Shown here piece after piece: positions 1 to 8,759 of a stretch of 13,308 nucleotides of DNA. The stretch comes from Clostridia bacterium. GTDB taxonomy: Bacteria > Bacillota_A > Clostridia > Christensenellales > CAG-138. Under the pieces are notes generated by a model. It worked only from the letters and a program-made list of their open reading frames with translations. It searched no databases and had not been told where the DNA came from. How positions within the stretch are numbered: the first letter of the stretch is position 1; every line of letters begins with the position of its first letter. The DNA is taken from contig JAFZCW010000005.1 of assembly GCA_017556125.1 (NCBI GenBank), positions 1 to 13,308 on the forward strand, read 5' to 3'. The position numbers and the translations under genes were made by a program.

Positions 1-1815
1 ATTTTCCGGATCCGACTCGATGTACACTTTCTCGAACGGGATCACGATCAGATCGGACATGTTTCCCTGACCGAGGACGGCGGTCGCCTGAACGCCGCCT
101 CTCGCGGAGCTGTTCGTGTGGACTTTTCGTTCATTCTTCCAGATGATCTCCCCGGTGACCGCGTCCAGCTTGAATACAGGTGCATATCCTGTATCATCCG
201 ATCCCTGCGTGAAGTGAACCGTCTGCGCCGCATACAGATACGCCGTGCGGTTCGGCTCATCTTCTTCCAGCACCAGGGAACTGTTCGAATCGTCTCCGAT
301 ATCCTGGATCCAGACCGGCTTCAGGGTGTTGATATTGATGCAGTGCACAAAGCCGTCGTTGGAGGCAAGATACATATATTCGCCCCAAACCGTAACGCTT
401 GATTCGAATCCGAGCCAGTACTTGTCGGATTCCGCGCTGTTTACGGAGGATCTCGAGGTGTTGTACCTGTATTTCGCCACTTCAGACGGATTCACGGAAA
501 TCGTCCCGGCCGCTTCGTCGTAAGCGGTATTCAGCCGGATGGTATAGATGATCCCGTTCTCGCCGGGATAAATCAGCGTATCCGTCTCGGCACTGACAAG
601 CGGAGAGCTGTCGTATGCGTGCCATTTGCGGAACGCGAACGAATCGTAGGCTTTTCCGAATTCGTAGAGCACGCTCCCGTCGATCAGGCTGACCACCATC
701 GCCCGGGTCTGCATCTCGGGATAATCGTCGTACATGTCGCCGCTTCCGAGGTAAAGCAGCGGATATCCTCTCGGATCCAGCGCTCCGGCGCCCTTGAACG
801 GCATGTTCAGGCTGATCGGATCGCGCGTAGGCTCGCCCGTTTTCAGATTCAGGAAATGGATCTTTCCGCTGGCTGTCGCGTAAATGACTTCCACAAGTTC
901 CGGATCGTTTTTTGCGGAGTCATACATGTTCATGATCCGCTTGGTGCTTTCGGGCCACTTCACTGCGAGCGGCTGCCCGCACCACAGGGAACCGGTCCAG
1001 AATCCGGAATAGTTGGCACTCGTTCCGCGCATGATCTCGCCCGTTTCGACCGTCCATGCGATGCTCAGATTCTTATTTTCAACCGAAGCGGTCCCGTAGG
1101 AGCTGACGTTCCGAAAATTGTTGCCGCGGAATGTGACGATTCCTTCCATCTCCGTATATTCATCGCCGGTCCCGAATACGATCGGCTCCGACCGCTGATA
1201 GGAAGCGACCTCCGTTCCGTTCACTTCGACTCCGGATACATATCCCCAGTTTTCCGGCCTTGTCGCGTCCACCGCATGCGGTATGTCGAACTTCGGCGTC
1301 GGTGTGGGGGTCGGTGTCGGCTCCGGCGTCGGAGACGGAGTCGGAGAGGCTGTGACGAACAGCGAAGAGATCGGGCTCTGCGGCTTTCCCGGTTCTTCCG
1401 GCTTTTCTGTCCTGCGGAAAAGCAGGAACAGAACCGCTGCGAGAATCAGAAGAAGCAGCGCAATCAGGATGTAGAACGCCGGTTTCGCGCGTCTTCTTCT
1501 CCTGCGCTTCCTTCCGTTTTTCCCTCCGCGGGACGGTCCGGATGTCCTCGCGCTTGCGGAAGTCCTTCCGCCGGATGATGTGCCGGACGCGGTGCGGGAC
1601 GATCTGCCGTACTCCCCTCCGGTCCCGTATGCCCTCTCCGGGCGGGAATCCCGGGCATACTGGCCCGAGCCGGATCCAGCGGATCTGCTCTGTCCCTGAC
1701 GGGACATGCCTCCGCGGCTCACGCTGTATCCGTTCCGCGTACGCTGTTCTCTTCCGTAATATTCCGACGGATCGAATTCATCCGTTTGACGACTGGGCAA
1801 ACTGTTTCCCTCCAT
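1..1815 (-). CDS. Membrane-anchored PQQ-like beta-propeller protein (partial, 3' end off window)
   Basis: The minus-strand frame is open for 605 codons from the ATG at 1815 to the left edge, so the C-terminus is missing. Residues 1-110 are a Ser/Gly/Arg-rich, probably disordered cytoplasmic tail ending in a basic cluster (about 102-111). Residues 113-133 form one hydrophobic membrane segment. Residues 157-174 are a Pro-Thr linker, and the rest is predicted extracytoplasmic. Propeller-type strands are recognisable: FLNLKTGEP (321-329), VSLIDGSVLYEF (375-386) and FKLDAVTGEIIW (548-559); the last is close to the PQQ-repeat consensus. The topology is single-pass with the propeller outside, as in BamB-like or sensor/scaffold proteins; no enzyme activity can be assigned. 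The ATG is the first possible start, because TGA lies in frame 9 nt upstream. It has no clear Shine-Dalgarno site. I am confident it is a real gene, moderately so of the propeller fold, and not of its function. Confidence 0.85.
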   Translation of the reverse strand, partial: MEGNSLPSRQTDEFDPSEYYGREQRTRNGYSVSRGGMSRQGQSRSAGSGSGQYARDSRPERAYGTGGEYGRSSRTASGTSSGGRTSASARTSGPSRGGKNGRKRRRRRRAKPAFYILIALLLLILAAVLFLLFRRTEKPEEPGKPQSPISSLFVTASPTPSPTPEPTPTPTPTPKFDIPHAVDATRPENWGYVSGVEVNGTEVASYQRSEPIVFGTGDEYTEMEGIVTFRGNNFRNVSSYGTASVENKNLSIAWTVETGEIMRGTSANYSGFWTGSLWCGQPLAVKWPESTKRIMNMYDSAKNDPELVEVIYATASGKIHFLNLKTGEPTRDPISLNMPFKGAGALDPRGYPLLYLGSGDMYDDYPEMQTRAMVVSLIDGSVLYEFGKAYDSFAFRKWHAYDSSPLVSAETDTLIYPGENGIIYTIRLNTAYDEAAGTISVNPSEVAKYRYNTSRSSVNSAESDKYWLGFESSVTVWGEYMYLASNDGFVHCININTLKPVWIQDIGDDSNSSLVLEEDEPNRTAYLYAAQTVHFTQGSDDTGYAPVFKLDAVTGEIIWKNERKVHTNSSARGGVQATAVLGQGNMSDLIVIPFEKVYIESDPEN

Positions 1816-1837
1816 AAAGATTCAGCATTATTACAGT

Positions 1838-1866
1838 ATTATATCAATTGCAAAAATCGGAATTGT
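1838..1866 (-). promoter_or_regulatory. Extended -10 promoter for the beta-propeller gene
   Basis: On the minus strand, TATAAT occupies 1843-1838 and is preceded by TG and one spacer base (TGATATAAT), a perfect extended -10. The region 17 nt upstream (1866-1861, ACAATT) is a poor -35. Initiation about 7 nt downstream would give a leader of only about 16 nt before the ATG at 1815. The promoter lies in the 66-nt gap after the FAD-protein gene. Confidence 0.55.
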
Positions 1867-1881
1867 TGTCGTTTTGTGAAC

Positions 1882-3489
1882 TTATATCGAACTCGGTCTG
1901 TATCTCCGGATGATCCGCTCGGAAGCCCGCATTCCGTCGATCGCGGCGCTCACGATGCCTCCCGCATATCCGGCTCCCTCTCCGACGGGATAGATGCCCC
2001 CGACGGAAACGGACTCCCCGTCCTCGTTGCGCAGGATCCGTACCGGCGAACTGCTTCTGCTTTCCACCGCGGTCAGCACCGCGTCGGCCAGATCGTACCC
2101 CTTCATCTGCCCGGAAAACGCAAGGATCCCGTCCCGGATCCCCCTCGCGACATAATCCGGAAGACACATGCCCAGGTCGGCCGGTATCACGCCCGGTCTG
2201 TAACTCGGACGCACGCTCCCGAAGGGCCCGGATTTCCGGCCCGAAAGGAAATCATCCACCCTGCTTGCAGGTGCCCTGAAGTCTCCCCCTCCCAGCAGAA
2301 ACGCGTCCCGTTCCAGCTTCTCCGCATACAGGACGCCCGAAAGGGGCTCCGTCCCGAAATCCTCCGGTCCGACCTGGACGATGATCGCCGCGTTCGCGTT
2401 CTCCGCGTCGCGCGCATAATCGCTCATTCCGTTCACAACGACCTGCTCCGGGCCGCTGGACGATCCCACGACGTGCCCGCCCGGGCACATGCAGAACGTA
2501 TAGACGCCGCGGTTCCCGCTCCTGCCGGTCAGACGGTATTCCGCTGCGCCAAGCTCCTGCGCGGCAGCAGGGTCCCCGAACTGGATCCGGTTGATCATTT
2601 CCTGCGGATGCTCGATCCTGCAGCCTACCGCAAACGGTTTCGGCTGCATGCTGACGCCTGCCCCGAGCAGCATTCTGTAGGTGTCCCGGGCGCCCTGTCC
2701 GATCGCCAGCACGAGCGCGTCGCAGGGTTCTCTTTCGGTCCTTCCGTTCCGGACGGTCAGAATCCCGGTAAGCTTTCCGCTTTCACAGAGAATCTGCTCC
2801 AGTCTGCAGGAAAAGCGCACTTCTCCGCCCATTCTCTCGATCGATTCCCGCATGGCGCTCACGACGCCGCGGAGTTTGTCCGTACCGATATGCGGTTTTG
2901 CCAGGTACTCGATCTCCTCCGGCGCACCGTGTTCCTTCAGGATTTTCAGGACCTCGGCGCCCCTGGCATCCTTGCTGCGGCTGGTCAGTTTTCCGTCGGA
3001 AAACGTGCCGGCGCCGCCTTCCCCGAACATCACGTTGCTCTCAGGATCCAGCCCTGTTCCGTTCCAGAACCCCTGCACATCCCGCACGCGTTCGGCAACC
3101 GGTCTCCCTCTTTCAATGACAAGTGGGCGGTAACCGTACCGTGCCAGCATATACGCGCTGAACAGTCCCGCCGGACCCAGCCCGACAACAACCACCCGTC
3201 CGCTCAGCGGCTCTGTGCCGACCGGTATCTCCTGCGCGGCCGGCGGGGCGTACGGAACGATGCGGCTGTCGCCGGATCCCAGCGCCCGCTTCTCCTTTCC
3301 GGAATCCATGCTGACCGCGGCGGATATCAGATAGACGATCTCCTGCTTTTTCCTCGCGTCAAGCGATTTCTTCAGGATGCGTGCGGATTTCAGGTCCTCC
3401 TCGCGTACGCGGCAGATCTTCGCGGCGTATCTTTTCCACTCTGTCTCCGCTGAAAGGTACGGCACGCGGATGTCGTTCACCTGAATCAT
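1882..3489 (-). CDS. FAD-dependent dehydrogenase, COG2509-type
   Basis: A complete 535-residue flavoprotein of the COG2509 type ('uncharacterised FAD-dependent dehydrogenase'). An N-terminal domain (about 1-90) precedes a Rossmann dinucleotide fold with GLGPAG at 103-108, followed by a strand ending in an acidic residue (VIERG, 124-128) that should hold the FAD ribose. The segment NVMFGEGGAGTFSDGKL (152-168) is characteristic of the family. Near the C-terminus YPVGEGAGYAGGI gives the second FAD-contact loop. There is no signal peptide or membrane helix, so it should be cytosolic. The family has no well-established substrate. The ATG at 3489 has a strong GAGGAGGAGA site 6-7 nt upstream. The gene lies directly behind cdaA-cdaR, separated by a terminator. 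As I recall, COG2509 genes often sit near cdaR/glmM in Clostridia, which I could not check. Confidence 0.9.
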   Translation of the reverse strand: MIQVNDIRVPYLSAETEWKRYAAKICRVREEDLKSARILKKSLDARKKQEIVYLISAAVSMDSGKEKRALGSGDSRIVPYAPPAAQEIPVGTEPLSGRVVVVGLGPAGLFSAYMLARYGYRPLVIERGRPVAERVRDVQGFWNGTGLDPESNVMFGEGGAGTFSDGKLTSRSKDARGAEVLKILKEHGAPEEIEYLAKPHIGTDKLRGVVSAMRESIERMGGEVRFSCRLEQILCESGKLTGILTVRNGRTEREPCDALVLAIGQGARDTYRMLLGAGVSMQPKPFAVGCRIEHPQEMINRIQFGDPAAAQELGAAEYRLTGRSGNRGVYTFCMCPGGHVVGSSSGPEQVVVNGMSDYARDAENANAAIIVQVGPEDFGTEPLSGVLYAEKLERDAFLLGGGDFRAPASRVDDFLSGRKSGPFGSVRPSYRPGVIPADLGMCLPDYVARGIRDGILAFSGQMKGYDLADAVLTAVESRSSSPVRILRNEDGESVSVGGIYPVGEGAGYAGGIVSAAIDGMRASERIIRRYRPSSI

Positions 3490-3502
3490 AAGGTCTCCTC
3501 CT

Positions 3503-3552
3503 CAAACAAAAGGCCCGGACAATCCGGCTTGCTGCCGCTGAATGCCCGGGCC
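3503..3552 (-). terminator. Rho-independent terminator after cdaA-cdaR
   Basis: Read on the minus strand, GGCCCGG (3552-3546) pairs with CCGGGCC (3518-3512), an inner CGGC/GCCG hairpin fills the loop, and TTTTGTTTG follows at once. It starts 19 nt after the cdaR stop codon. Its U-tract ends at the Shine-Dalgarno site of the FAD-protein gene (3496-3503). Confidence 0.85.
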
Positions 3553-3571
3553 GTATCCCGCTGTAAGTTCT

Positions 3572-4852
3572 TTACTCGATGACAACCGTCACGAACTGTA
3601 CCGTCGGAATCGTTGTCATTTCCATCGTGGTATCGTCGTTTCTGACATAGACCGTGACCGGCAGCTCGTATGTTCCAGGCCCGAGATCCGTTACGTCAAC
3701 ATCGATCTTGATATCGCTCCTCTTCAGTATGGAGAGCAGGCTGACACGTCCGGAAACCGTCAGTCCCGTGACTTCCGGATCCGCTTTTGCGGTCAGATCC
3801 TTGCCCAGTCCGGTGATCTGGATCGGAAGCTGCTCAAACGAGAGGGAATCCTCTTTTTCCGTAATGTCGAGCGTTACCTGAACGGTCGGCTCGTCCAGCA
3901 GTTCGACATCGTCCGGCACGATGAGCGTCGCCTCGTAGGAAATGCTTTCCTTCGCCCCGCTGATGCTGAACGGTTCCAGCGTGACCGACTCGACTTCCCT
4001 CAGAGCCGCTTCCGAACCGACGATCCGGACGTAGGCAGGCGCTGTTGCAAACGACGTCAGCTCATAGTTGGCCGCAAGCTTATCCGTCCCGAGCAGAGAG
4101 CTCTCCACATCGATCGGGACTTCCTTGATCGGATAGATGGGAAGCCGGACCGTGGAGGACGGAACGGTTCCCACAACGATGGAGGGATCGATCACCTGGT
4201 TGTCCGCGTCATACAGGACAAGGTCGAACGTTCCGAAGATCGTGGAGGTCCTTCCGGTCAGGTCGATCTGGCATTCAGCGCGCGAAATCCTGGAAATGTC
4301 CGTTTTGGGTCCCTGAATATCCAGCCTGGCGGTGCTGGAAAGATTGTCCATGTCCGCCCAGTACCCGTCCTTCACCTGCCCGGTGAATTCGCAGGAGACC
4401 GGAACGGTTTTGCTCACCAGAGAATCGATCTCCACCCTGACCGTCGAGGGTGTGACCTGCTGTATGATCCCCAGCGCGGACGATATGTTGGCGGTGACCG
4501 GAAGATCGTATTCCGCCGCCTCGCTGATGTTCCGGAGATTGATCGAAGCGACTACCGCATTGGACGAAAGGGACGAATAATTCTTGATCTGCGTTCTTAC
4601 GGAGGCAGACACTTTTTTCAGCATCTCTTCCCTGTTCCCGCGGACGCAGAGGCCTTTCGCCATCAGTTCCGCCTCTCCGTCAAAGCTGACGGAGATCTCG
4701 TGAAGGACCTTGACCCGGTACGGGTTCAGATCGGCAAGGACATAGCCCCAGAGCATGACGGCGAACAGAAGCGCAACGATTTTAATGCCGATATTCTTCG
4801 TAAAGATATTCTTCAGAGACTGAAGAAACCATTCTTTCGTAAATTTACGCAT
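3572..4852 (-). CDS. cdaR: CdaR, YbbR-domain regulator of diadenylate cyclase
   Basis: A 426-residue YbbR-repeat protein. A basic N-terminus and one membrane segment (about 21-40) anchor it in the membrane. The rest is extracytoplasmic, beta-rich, and divides into four YbbR-like units (about 45-140, 145-237, 240-330 and 340-426) with the recurring pattern of conserved 'V.V' strands and a 'P..V.V' turn. In Bacillus, Listeria and Staphylococcus CdaR binds and modulates the membrane cyclase CdaA. Its start overlaps the end of cdaA by 8 nt, and its site GGAGGA (4867-4862) lies inside cdaA, so translation is probably coupled. A terminator follows. The identification rests on the N-terminus, the domain pattern and the position after cdaA. 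Confidence 0.93.
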   Translation of the reverse strand: MRKFTKEWFLQSLKNIFTKNIGIKIVALLFAVMLWGYVLADLNPYRVKVLHEISVSFDGEAELMAKGLCVRGNREEMLKKVSASVRTQIKNYSSLSSNAVVASINLRNISEAAEYDLPVTANISSALGIIQQVTPSTVRVEIDSLVSKTVPVSCEFTGQVKDGYWADMDNLSSTARLDIQGPKTDISRISRAECQIDLTGRTSTIFGTFDLVLYDADNQVIDPSIVVGTVPSSTVRLPIYPIKEVPIDVESSLLGTDKLAANYELTSFATAPAYVRIVGSEAALREVESVTLEPFSISGAKESISYEATLIVPDDVELLDEPTVQVTLDITEKEDSLSFEQLPIQITGLGKDLTAKADPEVTGLTVSGRVSLLSILKRSDIKIDVDVTDLGPGTYELPVTVYVRNDDTTMEMTTIPTVQFVTVVIE

Positions 4853-5699
4853 CCTGCTGTGTCCTCCGTTTTATCCATGAGAACGGCGCATTGGCTTTCT
4901 GAATAAACAACTGGGTAAGCGTGTCGTTCAGCGTTCTGGAATCCACATGGCGTATCAGATTTCCGTCTCTCGCGATCGATATCGCGCCGGTTTCCTCCGA
5001 GACCACGATCGTCACGCTGTCCGAGACGGTGGATACGCCTAGCGCGGCACGGTGCCTGGTGCCCAGTTCCTTCGCGATGGACATGTCGTCCGACAGGGGA
5101 AGGAAGCAACCTGCAGCAACGACTCTGTCGCCCCTTACGATAACGGCGCCGTCGTGCAGCGGTGTGTTCGGTTCAAAAATATTCTCCAGCAGGCCGCCAG
5201 AAACCAATCCGTCGATTCTTGTCCCGGTGGCGATCAGATCGTCCAGCCCCGTTTTCTGCTCCACGACGATCAGCGCGCCGATCCGCCGCTTCGCCATGGA
5301 CCGAATCGAAGCCTGGACGCTTCTGACAAGTTCCACCGAGTCCTGCGTCTCCTCGTCGAACAGGGCGGCGCTCAGGCTCTTTCCCCCGCGTCCGAGTCTT
5401 TCCAGAACTCTGCGGAATTCCGGCTGGAACAGTACGACCAGCACGATGATGATGGAACCGGATTTCAGGAACGCATCCAGAAGCCAGCTCACCGTGTTCA
5501 GCTGAAGAAGCTGGCTGACGACGCTGCATACGAAAAGAACCCCGATTCCCTTCAGAACCTGATATGCGCGTGTCGCCTTCGTCCATATAATCAGTTTGTA
5601 TATCAGTACACAGATGATCAGGATGTCAACTGCATCGATCCACGTGAACTGCACGAAGCCGCTCGATATTGTTTTGATCAGATCTGCGAATGATGACAT
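4845..5699 (-). CDS. cdaA: CdaA, membrane diadenylate cyclase (c-di-AMP synthase)
   Basis: It condenses two ATP into cyclic di-AMP, the messenger controlling potassium, osmolyte and cell-wall homeostasis in Bacillota. The length is 284 residues, usual for CdaA. Hydrophobic segments at about 22-39, 50-67 and 78-92 give the three-helix membrane domain. The DAC/DisA_N catalytic domain follows, with the substrate motif DGA at 183-185 (in LHDGAVIV) and RHR at 215-217 (in GTRHRAALG), both intact. The ATG at 5699 has a GAGGAG site 7-8 nt upstream. It is the first gene of a two-gene unit with cdaR. glmM, usually third in this operon, is not in the window. The leader carries an extended -10 promoter and a 15-nt inverted repeat. 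Confidence 0.96.
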   Translation of the reverse strand: MSSFADLIKTISSGFVQFTWIDAVDILIICVLIYKLIIWTKATRAYQVLKGIGVLFVCSVVSQLLQLNTVSWLLDAFLKSGSIIIVLVVLFQPEFRRVLERLGRGGKSLSAALFDEETQDSVELVRSVQASIRSMAKRRIGALIVVEQKTGLDDLIATGTRIDGLVSGGLLENIFEPNTPLHDGAVIVRGDRVVAAGCFLPLSDDMSIAKELGTRHRAALGVSTVSDSVTIVVSEETGAISIARDGNLIRHVDSRTLNDTLTQLFIQKANAPFSWIKRRTQQDA

Positions 5700-5720
5700 C
5701 TTTTCGCTCTCCTCACCACC

Positions 5721-5735
5721 GGCACATCATGTGCC
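5721..5735. promoter_or_regulatory. 15-nt inverted repeat in the cdaA leader
   Basis: GGCACATCATGTGCC is two perfect 7-nt arms around one base. It lies between the cdaA -10 box and its Shine-Dalgarno site, so it is transcribed. It could be a repressor operator or a small leader hairpin. No U-tract follows, so it is not a terminator. Confidence 0.45.
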
Positions 5736-5748
5736 CTTAACTTTGAAT

Positions 5749-5757
5749 ATTATACCA
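5749..5757 (-). promoter_or_regulatory. Extended -10 promoter of cdaA-cdaR
   Basis: The minus strand reads TGGTATAAT at 5757-5749, a consensus extended -10. No good -35 is seen at 16-18 nt spacing, which extended -10 promoters tolerate. The start point would be near 5742, giving a leader of about 43 nt that contains the inverted repeat at 5721-5735. Confidence 0.6.
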
Positions 5758-5876
5758 TATCTGCCGATTCAATCCGAAAGAAAATTTGACGAAAGAGAAA
5801 CATTTTCGGGTATCCCGGCCCGGCTTTCCGTTCGGAACGGTGCGGTTTTTCCCGTAAAGGAGCTTCCCCGCCATGT

Positions 5877-5904
5877 TTGCTGCCCGCGGTCCATATGCTA
5901 TAAT
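5877..5904 (+). promoter_or_regulatory. Promoter of the udk-glpK-HAD unit
   Basis: TTGCTG at 5877-5882 and TATAAT at 5899-5904 are 16 nt apart. TG lies one base before the -10 box (TGCTATAAT), making it an extended -10. It is 29 nt upstream of the uridine kinase start and divergent from the cdaA promoter about 145 nt away. Confidence 0.7.
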
Positions 5905-5933
5905 CTACATGAATCTGTTTTCAGGAGGTCAAG

Positions 5934-6578
5934 ATGCTGATTCTTGGAATATGCGGCGCAAGCGGCAGCGGGAAGAGCACGCTCGCCGAACACGTCAAGG
6001 AGGCGCTTTCCTGTTCCTGCCGGATCATCGGACTGGATTGCTATTATCACAATTTCCCCGAATTGTCCTACGAAGAACGGTGCAAACTGAATTATGACGA
6101 GCCCGCCATCTTCAATTTCGACGAGCTGTATCTTGATGTGCAGAAACTCGTTCGCGGCGAACTGATCACGACCAAAGGATACGACTTTGTACAGTATCTG
6201 CGGAACGACAGTCCGGAACTGATCAGCCCCCCGGACGTTCTGATCCTGGAAGGGATCCACATGTTTTACGACAAGCGGCTGTGTGAGCTGATGAATCTCA
6301 AGGTCTATCTTCAGGTCGACGCGGACATCTGCCTGCTGCGAAGGATCCGGCGCGATCTCCTTTCGCGCGGACGGACGATCGAAAGCGTATCCGACCAGTA
6401 TCTCAAAACCGTCAAACCGATGTATGAGCAGTATATCGCCCATTATATATCGGATGCCGATTTCGCCATCATGCGCGGTGGGGCAAACGTGAAAGCCCGT
6501 ACGGCGATCGTCTCCTATCTGAACGCGGAGCTTGCCGCCGCGAAAGCCCGCAGCCTGTCGGGGGCTTCGGCCGAATAA
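5934..6578 (+). CDS. udk: Uridine kinase (Udk-like nucleoside kinase)
   Basis: It would phosphorylate uridine and cytidine with ATP or GTP to UMP and CMP in pyrimidine salvage. The 214 residues match the family length. Visible features are the P-loop GASGSGKST (8-16), the nucleoside-site segment LDCYYHNF with the expected catalytic Asp35, NYDEP (53-57) in the place of the family's NYDHP, LEGIH (105-109) with DKRL (113-116), and the arginine-rich lid RRIRRDLLSRGR (136-147) before QYLKTVKPMYEQY. Asp-Glu-Pro instead of Asp-His-Pro and the divergent loop after it mean that a related specificity is possible, but the overall match is good. AGGAGG (5923-5928) sits 5 nt before the ATG. It is the first gene of the plus-strand unit. 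Confidence 0.85.
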   Translation: MLILGICGASGSGKSTLAEHVKEALSCSCRIIGLDCYYHNFPELSYEERCKLNYDEPAIFNFDELYLDVQKLVRGELITTKGYDFVQYLRNDSPELISPPDVLILEGIHMFYDKRLCELMNLKVYLQVDADICLLRRIRRDLLSRGRTIESVSDQYLKTVKPMYEQYIAHYISDADFAIMRGGANVKARTAIVSYLNAELAAAKARSLSGASAE

Positions 6579-6605
6579 TTATCTATACAGAGCATAAACG
6601 GATAA

Positions 6606-8752
<2,147 letters not shown>

Positions 8753-8759
8753 TCAGCGG

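Noticed and set aside
619..1578. A 319-codon plus-strand open frame opposite the beta-propeller gene
   Set aside because: The minus-strand frame has a start, membrane helix, linker and propeller repeats. The plus frame has low-quality Arg-rich sequence.
1786..3453. A 555-codon plus-strand open frame opposite the FAD gene
   Set aside because: It has no recognisable domains, is rich in His, Arg and Pro as expected for antisense of a GC-rich gene, and the minus-strand flavoprotein is unmistakable.
3542..4906. A 454-codon plus-strand open frame opposite cdaR
   Set aside because: It is antisense to a well-supported gene, has no family signature, and its composition is that of a shadow frame.
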